From NCBI GenBank assembly GCA_009937205.1, contig JAACCR010000128.1, positions 1-33,956 on the forward strand: a DNA stretch of 33,956 bases, read 5' to 3'. The notes under the pieces were generated by a model. The model ran no database searches. It saw only the letters and a program-made list of their open reading frames with translations, and was not told where the DNA came from. Position 1 is the first letter of the stretch. The number at the start of each line of letters is the position of its first letter. A program made the position numbers and the translations under genes. Source of the stretch: Methanobacteriota archaeon (GTDB taxonomy: Archaea > Thermoplasmatota > Poseidoniia > Poseidoniales > Poseidoniaceae). This document shows positions 18,801 to 31,010 of this stretch, piece after piece.

Positions 18801-20056
18801 GTTTCTCTGATGGTACATTCGGTGATAGGCCACAAGTTACTCATTCTTTTACTGAACCTGGGGTTAACAGTGTAGTACTGATTGTTACCGATGAAAGTGG
18901 GCAAGAGAGTATTGCAAAGACGATGGTTATTAGGATCTCTAATCCAGTTCCAATCATTAGTGTGAAAATACTTGATGCATGGCTAGGAGGAGAAATTATT
19001 ACCGATGAAACATCCTTGCCAGAAGGAACTGTGGTCGAATCATGGTCTAGAACTTTTGACGAAGATGGTAATTCAATTGCAGCACCAGGGACTTTACTGT
19101 ACTTCGATTCGGAAGGGACAAGAGATGGAGACCGACGTTATGAGGGGATGTATATCCCGCTTGAATCAGCATCTCCAGAATGGAACGGAATCGTTAGTTA
19201 TACATGGGATTTCGGCGATGCTACACCATTGAACCACGATCCGTCTCCTTGGCATTCCTATTCAATTCCGGGGGAATATATCGTTACGCTTACAGTTAGG
19301 GATTCATTTGGTACAGGAGATGTTTCAAGACAGTCATATACTGTTCTTATCGCCACACCTCCAGTTATTGAGGAAATTTATATCCCAGAAGATGTATTCG
19401 TTGGGGATGTAAATTCGTTGAGTGCAAATATTACTGGTCAGGACAGTGATGAATTGATTATTTATAGAGATTTGAATGTATTGGATGGTTCGATTAGTGA
19501 CCGTGATGAGAGAATTGAATCCGGACTATTGATTCAATGGGATTTGAACTTGGCAGTAGATGCTGATGAAAACGGTAATTTTGCTGACGATTGGGTATCT
19601 CCTCTCACAGGTTCAAAAACTAGAGTCTCTGCAAGTTGGCAAGAAGCAGGATTGGTACAAATTCGCCTACAGGTCTGCAATGGACTTGACATGTGCGATG
19701 ATATGGATTACGGAGTCCAAGTAATTCCTGAAGGAGAAGCGCCACCATCTTTGTCTGATTTCAGTGTTCAGGATTGGAAGAATTGGCTAGCAGATGCAGG
19801 TTCAGACCTGTTAACATTCATCATCCTTATCACAGCTGCATTGGTTTTAGGTTGGTTTGTAATGAGAGAACCTACCGAAGTCGAAGAGGAAGCAAAGAAG
19901 GCAGCAGAGACCTATGATGTAGAGCATGTAGAGTCGCAAGGGGGATTATTGGGCATGGATCAACACGCCCCTCCGCCGGCCCCATCTATACTTTCAAAGG
20001 AAGAACGCCGCTCAGATGATTCTGGTTATGTTCGCCCACTTAGAAGAAGAGGTTGA
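15851..20056 (+). CDS. large secreted/surface HExxH metalloprotease-like protein with multiple PKD domains and a C-terminal TM anchor
   Basis: Signal-like N-terminus; SILAHELEHLLHNAQDPYENLWIDEGNADVAIYL (HExxH + WxxEG); about 5-6 PKD-like units (YAWDFGD, FDWDWGDGS, YAWSFPDG, FNWSFSDG, YTWDFGDAT); C-terminal LLTFIILITAALVLGWFVM plus cytoplasmic tail. Confidence 0.85.
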   Translation: MSELRTSPAFIFVTVLLIASMSPLLMAAAAQSGESNSYEAVPYDAKGVIIGDISEFDAHDGREYLFIEEDEIVVSASSFMKSKWIEAGMPGVDEILMQPTTSGRSSARACSPHVVGDTLTVPTSGGSVATYVAKTTVSVAFLVQSGRTLSSTVLNNLAQTWDQTIYPTMTTYYGKDYQDGRGLAPPDKDNNCQVQIVIYDIDGAYNIGGYFSPSFAVSREAVFVDYADITLTWGKSILAHELEHLLHNAQDPYENLWIDEGNADVAIYLCFGADSTLTGHVNAWTSSPELSVRWWNQRIADYGAGYMFTMYLAEHLGGGPAVRQLVQDSATGGQGVVNLALSPQSGQSGKVGTTMSEIFANFSIAATLDSDQGIWGYPNLQLTQSCASGSFCRAQPADTNSDWVGPWSSTGHSVEGWGIRSFKFTPGASSPAPLTMRFTADVSQFEGVLVSKSTADGLWSVTDLNFQNNVATGLVPGFGNLTDEVWAITWYASTVADCDYTSCGSSYPQGTIDVEAARITSPATIGLNTTTLSDRDGDGSPDTAHINYNVLSNAFFEDLDVTVKVKDGFGNEVDSLTNRISAGGGVDVGGDVYFTAAMTDQYTFDLEMRDMLGALINTKTTSPQALANMRPTANGSIAPNQTQTWENVQFNGDGFDAWGLSLDNNSLPYYDSPTAYAWDFGDNISSSLKSPVRSYTSVGSFNATLRIQDVGGTWSETDIHEIVVNDTTQPIPIITVNNVVIDTEISILTNQKILFSAGRTADNVPTENLQFDWDWGDGSSQGGVGMYSTHHEWGALNSTNETYTLTLSVSDGINVGMKSILVYVNNRVPVQIWSENMTTYTYTPMVMPDVFKDYDGQIVTYAWSFPDGVNLNGGSLDRTDDFTTTSSAQSNPIVGWDSAGLMTVQLTATDDDGSSSTAQFYVTVLNQMPVSDFLVRTTASTGSESIDFRATDGQVDTPYTFDGRNSFDPDGTVGDSSDLTFNWSFSDGTFGDRPQVTHSFTEPGVNSVVLIVTDESGQESIAKTMVIRISNPVPIISVKILDAWLGGEIITDETSLPEGTVVESWSRTFDEDGNSIAAPGTLLYFDSEGTRDGDRRYEGMYIPLESASPEWNGIVSYTWDFGDATPLNHDPSPWHSYSIPGEYIVTLTVRDSFGTGDVSRQSYTVLIATPPVIEEIYIPEDVFVGDVNSLSANITGQDSDELIIYRDLNVLDGSISDRDERIESGLLIQWDLNLAVDADENGNFADDWVSPLTGSKTRVSASWQEAGLVQIRLQVCNGLDMCDDMDYGVQVIPEGEAPPSLSDFSVQDWKNWLADAGSDLLTFIILITAALVLGWFVMREPTEVEEEAKKAAETYDVEHVESQGGLLGMDQHAPPPAPSILSKEERRSDDSGYVRPLRRRG

Positions 20057-20111
20057 GCGTTATCTCCATCAACCCCCTATGTCTTGGAATGCATGTAGGG
20101 GGTAGGCAATA

Positions 20112-21176
20112 GTGCGTTTAGTGACGATTTTAGTAACAATGCTGATCCTAATTCCGCTCACTTCTAGTGGATTCACTGGAGGGGGTATTATTTCTAATGC
20201 TCAAGCTGCTAGTGCCTGTTCTGGTGACTGGCAGCCAGTAGTTTGGAATGAAACCATACAGAGAGTTGCGGAAGTACCATTTCAATATTCTTACTATGAT
20301 TCTTATTATGAAGAAGATAATTATTATGAAGACGATATGGGATCTCCCGATTCATATGACAATAATCAAGATAATTACCCACTAAGCCCGGAACAGCCTT
20401 ACATGTATGAAAACAATTGGCAAAATAATGCACTGACACCGCTTACAGAAGATTATAGCACTTTCATGAAAGTTGGAAATGATAGCATAGGTGCATTGCG
20501 TCTTAATCTTTCAAGTAACCACAGGACTACTATTTGTGTCACATTGACTCATATGATTGGTGATAACATAGTTCCTGCATTTGGTGATGTATACTTGATG
20601 ACTACTAGTCAATATGAATCATACACGCAATCATATTCACGCAGCCATAGTGATTATGGTTGGTGGGAGGATATTGAAGATACTCTCAAAAACATGGACC
20701 CTGAATGGAGAAGTTTTGATGTTCTTGGATGGCGTACTTTTAGAGATGCACATGAATATGAAAATATGGATGAAGTTGCAATGTCGGTTAGCCTAGATGG
20801 TCCAGAAATTTACCATAGTATGTTCGGAGGAGAAAATTGGGAAGATTTCTATGTAGTGGTTGATACATGGGATAACTCTCATGATTCGGATGCTGATACG
20901 CCGAATAATATTGTAAATGCAGATGTATCAATAGTGACAACGCTGCGTTCATTCATTTTGCCACCTTGGACCGTTTCTATTGCTTTCTTGGGTATTGTGG
21001 GGTGCATGATGGTGGCGCCAATAATTGTGAATCGCAAATATATGGGGGCTGGATTAGCGACAAAGCAAGAAGCACTGGTACCTTCACTGGAGATTCCTCC
21101 TGCTGCTGTTTATGAAAACCAACCTAAAGCAATACCGGCTATGCCTGAACAATCGCTTCCACCACCTAGCCAATAG
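20112..21176 (+). CDS. secreted, TM-anchored protein with Tyr/Asp/Glu/Asn-rich low-complexity segment, unknown function
   Basis: GTG start; signal-like MRLVTILVTMLILIPLTSSGFTGG; YSYYDSYYEEDNYYEDDMGSPDSYDNNQDNY; C-terminal TM WTVSIAFLGIVGCMMVAPIIV. Confidence 0.75.
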   Translation: MRLVTILVTMLILIPLTSSGFTGGGIISNAQAASACSGDWQPVVWNETIQRVAEVPFQYSYYDSYYEEDNYYEDDMGSPDSYDNNQDNYPLSPEQPYMYENNWQNNALTPLTEDYSTFMKVGNDSIGALRLNLSSNHRTTICVTLTHMIGDNIVPAFGDVYLMTTSQYESYTQSYSRSHSDYGWWEDIEDTLKNMDPEWRSFDVLGWRTFRDAHEYENMDEVAMSVSLDGPEIYHSMFGGENWEDFYVVVDTWDNSHDSDADTPNNIVNADVSIVTTLRSFILPPWTVSIAFLGIVGCMMVAPIIVNRKYMGAGLATKQEALVPSLEIPPAAVYENQPKAIPAMPEQSLPPPSQ

Positions 21177-21212
21177 GGTGTGTCTGAATCTCTTTCCGAA
21201 GAAATAGTCTAA

Positions 21213-22046
21213 TCAGTAGTCGAGAAGCGTCCAGGCATCTCTTAGATCATTGACATTGACCAAACCCTTCTCATTTAATCTAAATTCGTTTAACATTGTT
21301 GCATAGACAATATGTTGATTGAGAATCTGTGCGTGAATACGTGCCCAATCTCCACCATTACCCAAACCCATCAAACTGAATTGAATTTTATCATCAGCAA
21401 GTTCTTGCGATGCATGAATAATTTGCAGTGCATCTTGATGATCTGAAACTCTTCCACAGAACTTAACAATGTCGCCGAGGTCTTTGTTTGAGCGTACCAT
21501 CTCAGAAATCTCGTCAGCGGATGGCATAGATTCATTATTGTGTGTAGAAGCAACAACTTGGCACTTAGCAGCCTTAGCAGCCTCTAAGAGGCCCGCCCTA
21601 GCCTTTTCTTCAATACTGGTCTCAAGGTCAACCCATGATATTCCAGAAGCGATTGCTTGAGCTAGAATCTCAAGGCGTTGTTCTTCAGTACCGATGAAAA
21701 ATCCACCATCGCGAACTGGTCTCACTGCGAAGATTACAGGTAATGGGATTCCTTCCTTGATAGATTCAAGACAAGTCTCAACATTAATCGATTCAAAGTC
21801 ACGTGTAGCCCATTCAACAGCAGGAGGGGTATAGGATACTCTCTCGCCTTCTGCATTTTCAGATATAGTGGCTTGAGGCTTGATTAGGTACAATCTGTCA
21901 AAACGAATCTCGACCATATCAGCGCCAGCAAGATTCGCTCGTGCCGCTTCGTCCATCACTTCTTTCACTGTGGTAGCTTCAAGAGAGACACACACGTTTG
22001 GGTCAGCCATGATTTGGGCGACCTGCCGTTCATTCTTAACGCTCAC
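21213..22046 (-). CDS. aroD: 3-dehydroquinate dehydratase, type I
   Basis: MVEIRFDRL, VVASTHNNESMPSADEI, LGDIVKFCGRVSDHQDAL, SLMGLGNGGDWARI; start may instead be ATG at 22010 (MADPNVCVSLEA). Confidence 0.8.
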   Translation of the reverse strand: MSVKNERQVAQIMADPNVCVSLEATTVKEVMDEAARANLAGADMVEIRFDRLYLIKPQATISENAEGERVSYTPPAVEWATRDFESINVETCLESIKEGIPLPVIFAVRPVRDGGFFIGTEEQRLEILAQAIASGISWVDLETSIEEKARAGLLEAAKAAKCQVVASTHNNESMPSADEISEMVRSNKDLGDIVKFCGRVSDHQDALQIIHASQELADDKIQFSLMGLGNGGDWARIHAQILNQHIVYATMLNEFRLNEKGLVNVNDLRDAWTLLDY

Positions 22047-22149
22047 GCTTCAAAACAATTAGAATATTTGTCAATCTCACTCAAATCTGGAGGATAAATG
22101 TGTATTTTTTGGCAGATTAATAAAGGGTAGAAATCATAAATTAATTGTA

Positions 22150-22215
22150 ATTAATAATTGCATAAGGGGTAAAATATTTCACGTATAATCAATTATTAAT
22201 TAACCAATTATTAAT
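22150..22215. promoter_or_regulatory. cluster of three 11-bp CAATTATTAAT repeats (one inverted, two direct) upstream of gyrB
   Basis: ATTAATAATTG 22150-22160; CAATTATTAAT 22190-22200 and 22205-22215; near copy CAATTATTATT at 22451-22461. Confidence 0.4.
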
Positions 22216-22416
22216 CGCAGCGCATGATATTGCAAAAAGGGCCCTTATTTGGCAACAATATGCCAAAATGACCTCGAGTATGCGAGGGAGTGTTTTATGC
22301 CAATATAGGGTACTTTCAAGCACATTTGATGTCTATCAGGCACTACCTTTACAAGCCTTAGGCGGGGGGTAATAGGGTGTAGGGAGTTGATGTGTTAAGG
22401 CGACGTGAATAATACA

Positions 22417-22436
22417 GATTTTTTAATAAAAAAATC
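22417..22436. repeat. AT-rich inverted repeat GATTTTTTAA/TAAAAAAATC
   Basis: Half-sites are complementary at 9 of 10 positions; lies about 100 bp upstream of gyrB. Confidence 0.4.
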
Positions 22437-22493
22437 CGAATTAATGGCAACAATTATTATTGGTAATTAAGAACTCTAAGAACTCCTAAATAA

Positions 22494-27207
<4,714 letters not shown>

Positions 27208-27312
27208 TTTCCTAGAGATTTTAGTAAACGCTTTGTTGCGACGAGTTCAAACATAGTGAGTTGTTGTCTTTGATTGCGGCGGCGCCTTGTCGTGGCAGTC
27301 AGGTGAATTGAA

Positions 27313-28569
27313 ATGGATGAGCGTGCACTAATTTTTGATTGGAATACGATTGATTATGATATTTCTAGAGACTCTAATAATCATCCACATGGAATTTGGT
27401 TTGATGATGAGACTTTGAGAGACGGATTGCAGAGTCCAAGCGCGCGTAATCCAACCATTCTACAAAAAATTGAATTATTAAACTACATGGAAAAGTTGGG
27501 TATTCAAAAAGTAGATCTCGGTTTACCTGGAGCAGGGCCATTCCACCTTGAGCATATTGATGCAATGCTAAACCATATCACTGAGAATAATTTTTCTATA
27601 AGGCCAGGTGCTGCTGTTAGAACATTGATGCATGATATTCAACCATTGGTTGATTTACAACAAAAGCACGGAATTCAAATCCAAGCAAGTGCATTTTTGG
27701 GAACTAGTCCAATACGTCAATTTACAGAAGGCTGGACAATGGAAAAATTGTTGTCAACAATGGAAACAGCAGTATCATTTGCAGTTGAAAATGATGTCCC
27801 AGTTATGTTTGTCACCGAAGATACAACTCGGTCAAAGCCGAAAGATGTCAAGATGATTTACCAAAGAGCCATGGAATTGGGTGTAAGACGCCTGTGTGTA
27901 TGTGATACATGCGGCCATGTGACGCCTAATGGAGTCAAAAAATTACTAAATTTCATCGATGAAGAAGTGATAAAAGATTCTGGATACATGAGAAGTGAAA
28001 TCGAGGTTAATTGGCACGGTCATCAAGACAGAGGTTTAGGAGTGGCCAATAACATTGCAGCGGTTGAAGCAGGAGCAGATGTAATTCATGGTACTGCTTT
28101 GGGAGTTGGAGAAAGAGCAGGTAATGCTCCACTTGATCAAACACTGGTCAATTTGAAGTTAATGGGTGCTATTGATAATGATTTAACTTTACTAAATGAA
28201 TATGTAAAGAAAGCAAATGAGTATATTGAAGTTCCATTGCCACATAATTATCCAGTATTTGGAAGAGATGCTTTTGAAACTGGAACAGGTGTTCATGCTT
28301 CAGCGGTAATTAAAGCGATGAAAAAAGGTGACCAATGGCTTGCTGACAGAATATATTCAGGTGTTCCTGCTGCTGATTTTGGATTAAATCAAGTTATCCG
28401 TATCGGTCATATGGCCGGACGTTCTAACATCATTTGGTGGCTTGAACATAATGGAATAGAAGTAAACGATGAACTAGTGGCTCATATGTTTGAAATTGCT
28501 AAGAGTCAAAGAAGGAATATGACAGATGAAGAAATTCATCAAGCAGTTGACTCATTCAATAGCAATTGA
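27313..28569 (+). CDS. HMGL-like family acyltransferase (2-isopropylmalate / homocitrate / citramalate synthase-like)
   Basis: DETLRDGLQSPSARNPTILQKIELLNYMEKLGIQKVDLGLPG; VNWHGHQDRGLGVANNIAAVEAGADVIHGTALGVGERAGNAPLDQ. Confidence 0.85.
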   Translation: MDERALIFDWNTIDYDISRDSNNHPHGIWFDDETLRDGLQSPSARNPTILQKIELLNYMEKLGIQKVDLGLPGAGPFHLEHIDAMLNHITENNFSIRPGAAVRTLMHDIQPLVDLQQKHGIQIQASAFLGTSPIRQFTEGWTMEKLLSTMETAVSFAVENDVPVMFVTEDTTRSKPKDVKMIYQRAMELGVRRLCVCDTCGHVTPNGVKKLLNFIDEEVIKDSGYMRSEIEVNWHGHQDRGLGVANNIAAVEAGADVIHGTALGVGERAGNAPLDQTLVNLKLMGAIDNDLTLLNEYVKKANEYIEVPLPHNYPVFGRDAFETGTGVHASAVIKAMKKGDQWLADRIYSGVPAADFGLNQVIRIGHMAGRSNIIWWLEHNGIEVNDELVAHMFEIAKSQRRNMTDEEIHQAVDSFNSN

Positions 28570-28580
28570 ATATCATAAAT

Positions 28581-29921
28581 TCAACTTTCTTCTTCACCGT
28601 CACCGATTCCATCGGTGTCAACATCATCATCTATTTTTGAGGAAGTCCATTCTGAATCAACACCTTCCTCACTCCATTCGCCTTCCAGTGCGAATTCATC
28701 AACATCGGCCTCTTCTCTCCAAGATGGTTCTCCTTGAGATCCACAAGTAATGAATCGGCCATTTTCATCTATTTGCTGTTCTAATAATTTTAGATGTTTA
28801 GAGATTGGTAAAAAGTGTCCTACTGGCATCCCTGCTGAGGTAAAAGGATTTGTTGCTGCGCCAATTACTAAACCATCTTCAGGTGCGACGACATCAACGG
28901 TTAATCCTGGTGTTGCAGGATCGGTAATACTGGCAATAACTTCTCCGTTTTTCATCAATGTCCCTGCGCTAACAAACATATCAAGCAATCCACCTTCACC
29001 AGCACGAATCCAACTTGAACCTGAAGCCAAAACTCTGAATTTTGGTCTATTTGGCTTACCCGGAATCATTTTCATAATCCGTAGAGAATTTAGTACTCCA
29101 TGTATTGCAACTTTGACAGATTCATGATCTAATAAATCTGCACTACCCGCTTCATAGGTAATTGAAGGGATGTCCATGGAGTTTGCAAGCTTGCGCAGAG
29201 AACCCTTTGGGGGTTTCGAATCTAAAATTATTTCAATGCCGAAAGACTTAGCAAGTAAGTTTGAACCTACATGGGCTAGGTCGGCCCTTATTTGTGGCAT
29301 ATTCTCTCTGCCCTTTGCAGCGCTGTGTAGATCTATTATCGCATCTGAATCTTCAATTAAGTGGCGTAATATTTGAGCAGAAACCCTTCTAGTAGTTGGT
29401 CCTTTAAAATTACCAGGGAATTGGCGGTTCAAATCTCTTCCATCCGGAAAGTATCTAGATTTTTCACGATATCCGGGAAGGTTAACCACTGGAACGATTC
29501 GAACAGTTCCCGCTAAATGTTCCGGACCTAGTGCCTTGCCAACGTCGGTAAAAGCATTGCTCAATAGATGAGTGCAAGCACTTGGACCAGTTAATTCATC
29601 ACCATGAATCGCTCCGAGAATAGTAACAGTAGGTCCTGGACGGATGCCATGTAATATTGTTACAGGAATTGGCCAAGAATCACCTAATTGGACTTCTAAT
29701 AAGGGTAATTTGATTGTTCTCAATGTGCCAGGTTTAACGCGCTTTCTGTAGAATCGTACATCCTTCCAGTCAGCCCCTCTATCCCACTCTGGACGGGCTT
29801 CGGGCTCATGGGTAGACATTGCTTCTTCAATGGTCTTTCTGCGCCTTTTTGGTATTTCTAAGGCGACGCGAACTTTGGTCTTCTTGACCTTCCCCTTGTC
29901 ACCCATAAACAGGCCTTTCAT
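28581..29921 (-). CDS. succinylglutamate desuccinylase / aspartoacylase family (AstE/AspA-like) protein
   Basis: VTILGAIHGDELTGPSA, RDLNRQFPG, AIIDLHSAAKGRENMPQIRAD, ITYEAGSADLLDHESV; acidic C-terminal tail. Confidence 0.85.
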   Translation of the reverse strand: MKGLFMGDKGKVKKTKVRVALEIPKRRRKTIEEAMSTHEPEARPEWDRGADWKDVRFYRKRVKPGTLRTIKLPLLEVQLGDSWPIPVTILHGIRPGPTVTILGAIHGDELTGPSACTHLLSNAFTDVGKALGPEHLAGTVRIVPVVNLPGYREKSRYFPDGRDLNRQFPGNFKGPTTRRVSAQILRHLIEDSDAIIDLHSAAKGRENMPQIRADLAHVGSNLLAKSFGIEIILDSKPPKGSLRKLANSMDIPSITYEAGSADLLDHESVKVAIHGVLNSLRIMKMIPGKPNRPKFRVLASGSSWIRAGEGGLLDMFVSAGTLMKNGEVIASITDPATPGLTVDVVAPEDGLVIGAATNPFTSAGMPVGHFLPISKHLKLLEQQIDENGRFITCGSQGEPSWREEADVDEFALEGEWSEEGVDSEWTSSKIDDDVDTDGIGDGEEES

Positions 29922-29997
29922 TCATTGACCATCAATACTACGCTTCTTCTGGATGAATCACCAAAGCAAACATAGGCTTTGAGCATGAGCAACCAAC

Positions 29998-30465
29998 ATG
30001 AGCGGAGTTGGAGTGCAACGTCAATATGCTGCGAAGTCAATTTGCTTTGGCTGTGGGCCTGCAAATGACAAGGGTTTGAAGATTGATAGCCATCGAATTG
30101 ACAACGGTTTGACGCTAAACTTCACTCCAGAAGAACACCATCAGGCATTTCCAGGTATGATAAATGGTGGGATCATCGGCACACTGCTAGATTGCCATGG
30201 CAATTGGACTGCTGCCATCGCCATTATGGAGGCCCAAGGACTGGAAGAGCCACCATGTACTGTGACAGCTTCATATTCTGTAAAATTACGCCGTCCTACT
30301 CCAAAAGATTGTCAATTGGTAATTACAAGTCAGGTAAAGGAATTAAAAGATGATAGGGCTGAAATCGAATTATTGCTGGAGGCGAATGGCAAGGTCTGTG
30401 CTACAGGTAGTGGGTTATTCGTGGCAGTAAAAGAAGGCCACCCTGCTTATCATCGCTGGAATTGA
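29998..30465 (+). CDS. PaaI-like hotdog-fold thioesterase
   Basis: CFGCGPANDKGLKI...HHQAFPGMINGGIIGTLLDCHGNWTA...TASYSVKLRRPTP. Confidence 0.85.
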   Translation: MSGVGVQRQYAAKSICFGCGPANDKGLKIDSHRIDNGLTLNFTPEEHHQAFPGMINGGIIGTLLDCHGNWTAAIAIMEAQGLEEPPCTVTASYSVKLRRPTPKDCQLVITSQVKELKDDRAEIELLLEANGKVCATGSGLFVAVKEGHPAYHRWN

Positions 30466-30474
30466 GGTGATGAC

Positions 30475-31005
30475 TTGGCAAAAGCAAATGGCATTGCTTA
30501 TGCTGCTTTGTTGCAGTTGAGGGACGATGTCATACACATAATGAAAGACATGCCTGCATGGCAGAATGAAGATGTTGAACAGTTGGCCGAAATACCACTT
30601 GGTGTGTTGAGAAGAAATGCAACTCAAAGACATGGGGTTACAAGATGGAAAAGAGGAGCCAATATCAATCAATTGACCGTTATTGATGTGGAAGTGATAG
30701 ATCTTCATCCATCTTTATTGAAGGATGAATGGAAAGCATATGCAGCATTTGTCTTGCATCATGAATATATTCACGCACTTGGTTGGAGAGCGCATAATTC
30801 TATTTTCAGAGCCTTAGAAAGTTCATGGCCAGGCACTATTAATGAGTTAGATGGGCCAAATTTTACTGAATCATTAAGATTAGCAAATGCGAAATGGCTT
30901 TGGGTTTGCAAAACTTGTGAAAAGTCATATCCTCGGCAAAAACGAGGTAATGGAAAATACAAATGCAGACACTGTTCTACAATCTTAATCGATAAGAAAG
31001 TGTAA
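30475..31005 (+). CDS. SprT-like zinc-dependent protein with C-terminal zinc ribbon
   Basis: FVLHHEYIHALGWRAHNSIFRAL (HExxH) and WVCKTCEKSYPRQKRGNGKYKCRHCSTIL (CxxC...CxxC); TTG start after GAGGTGA. Confidence 0.75.
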   Translation: MAKANGIAYAALLQLRDDVIHIMKDMPAWQNEDVEQLAEIPLGVLRRNATQRHGVTRWKRGANINQLTVIDVEVIDLHPSLLKDEWKAYAAFVLHHEYIHALGWRAHNSIFRALESSWPGTINELDGPNFTESLRLANAKWLWVCKTCEKSYPRQKRGNGKYKCRHCSTILIDKKV

Positions 31006-31010
31006 CTTGA

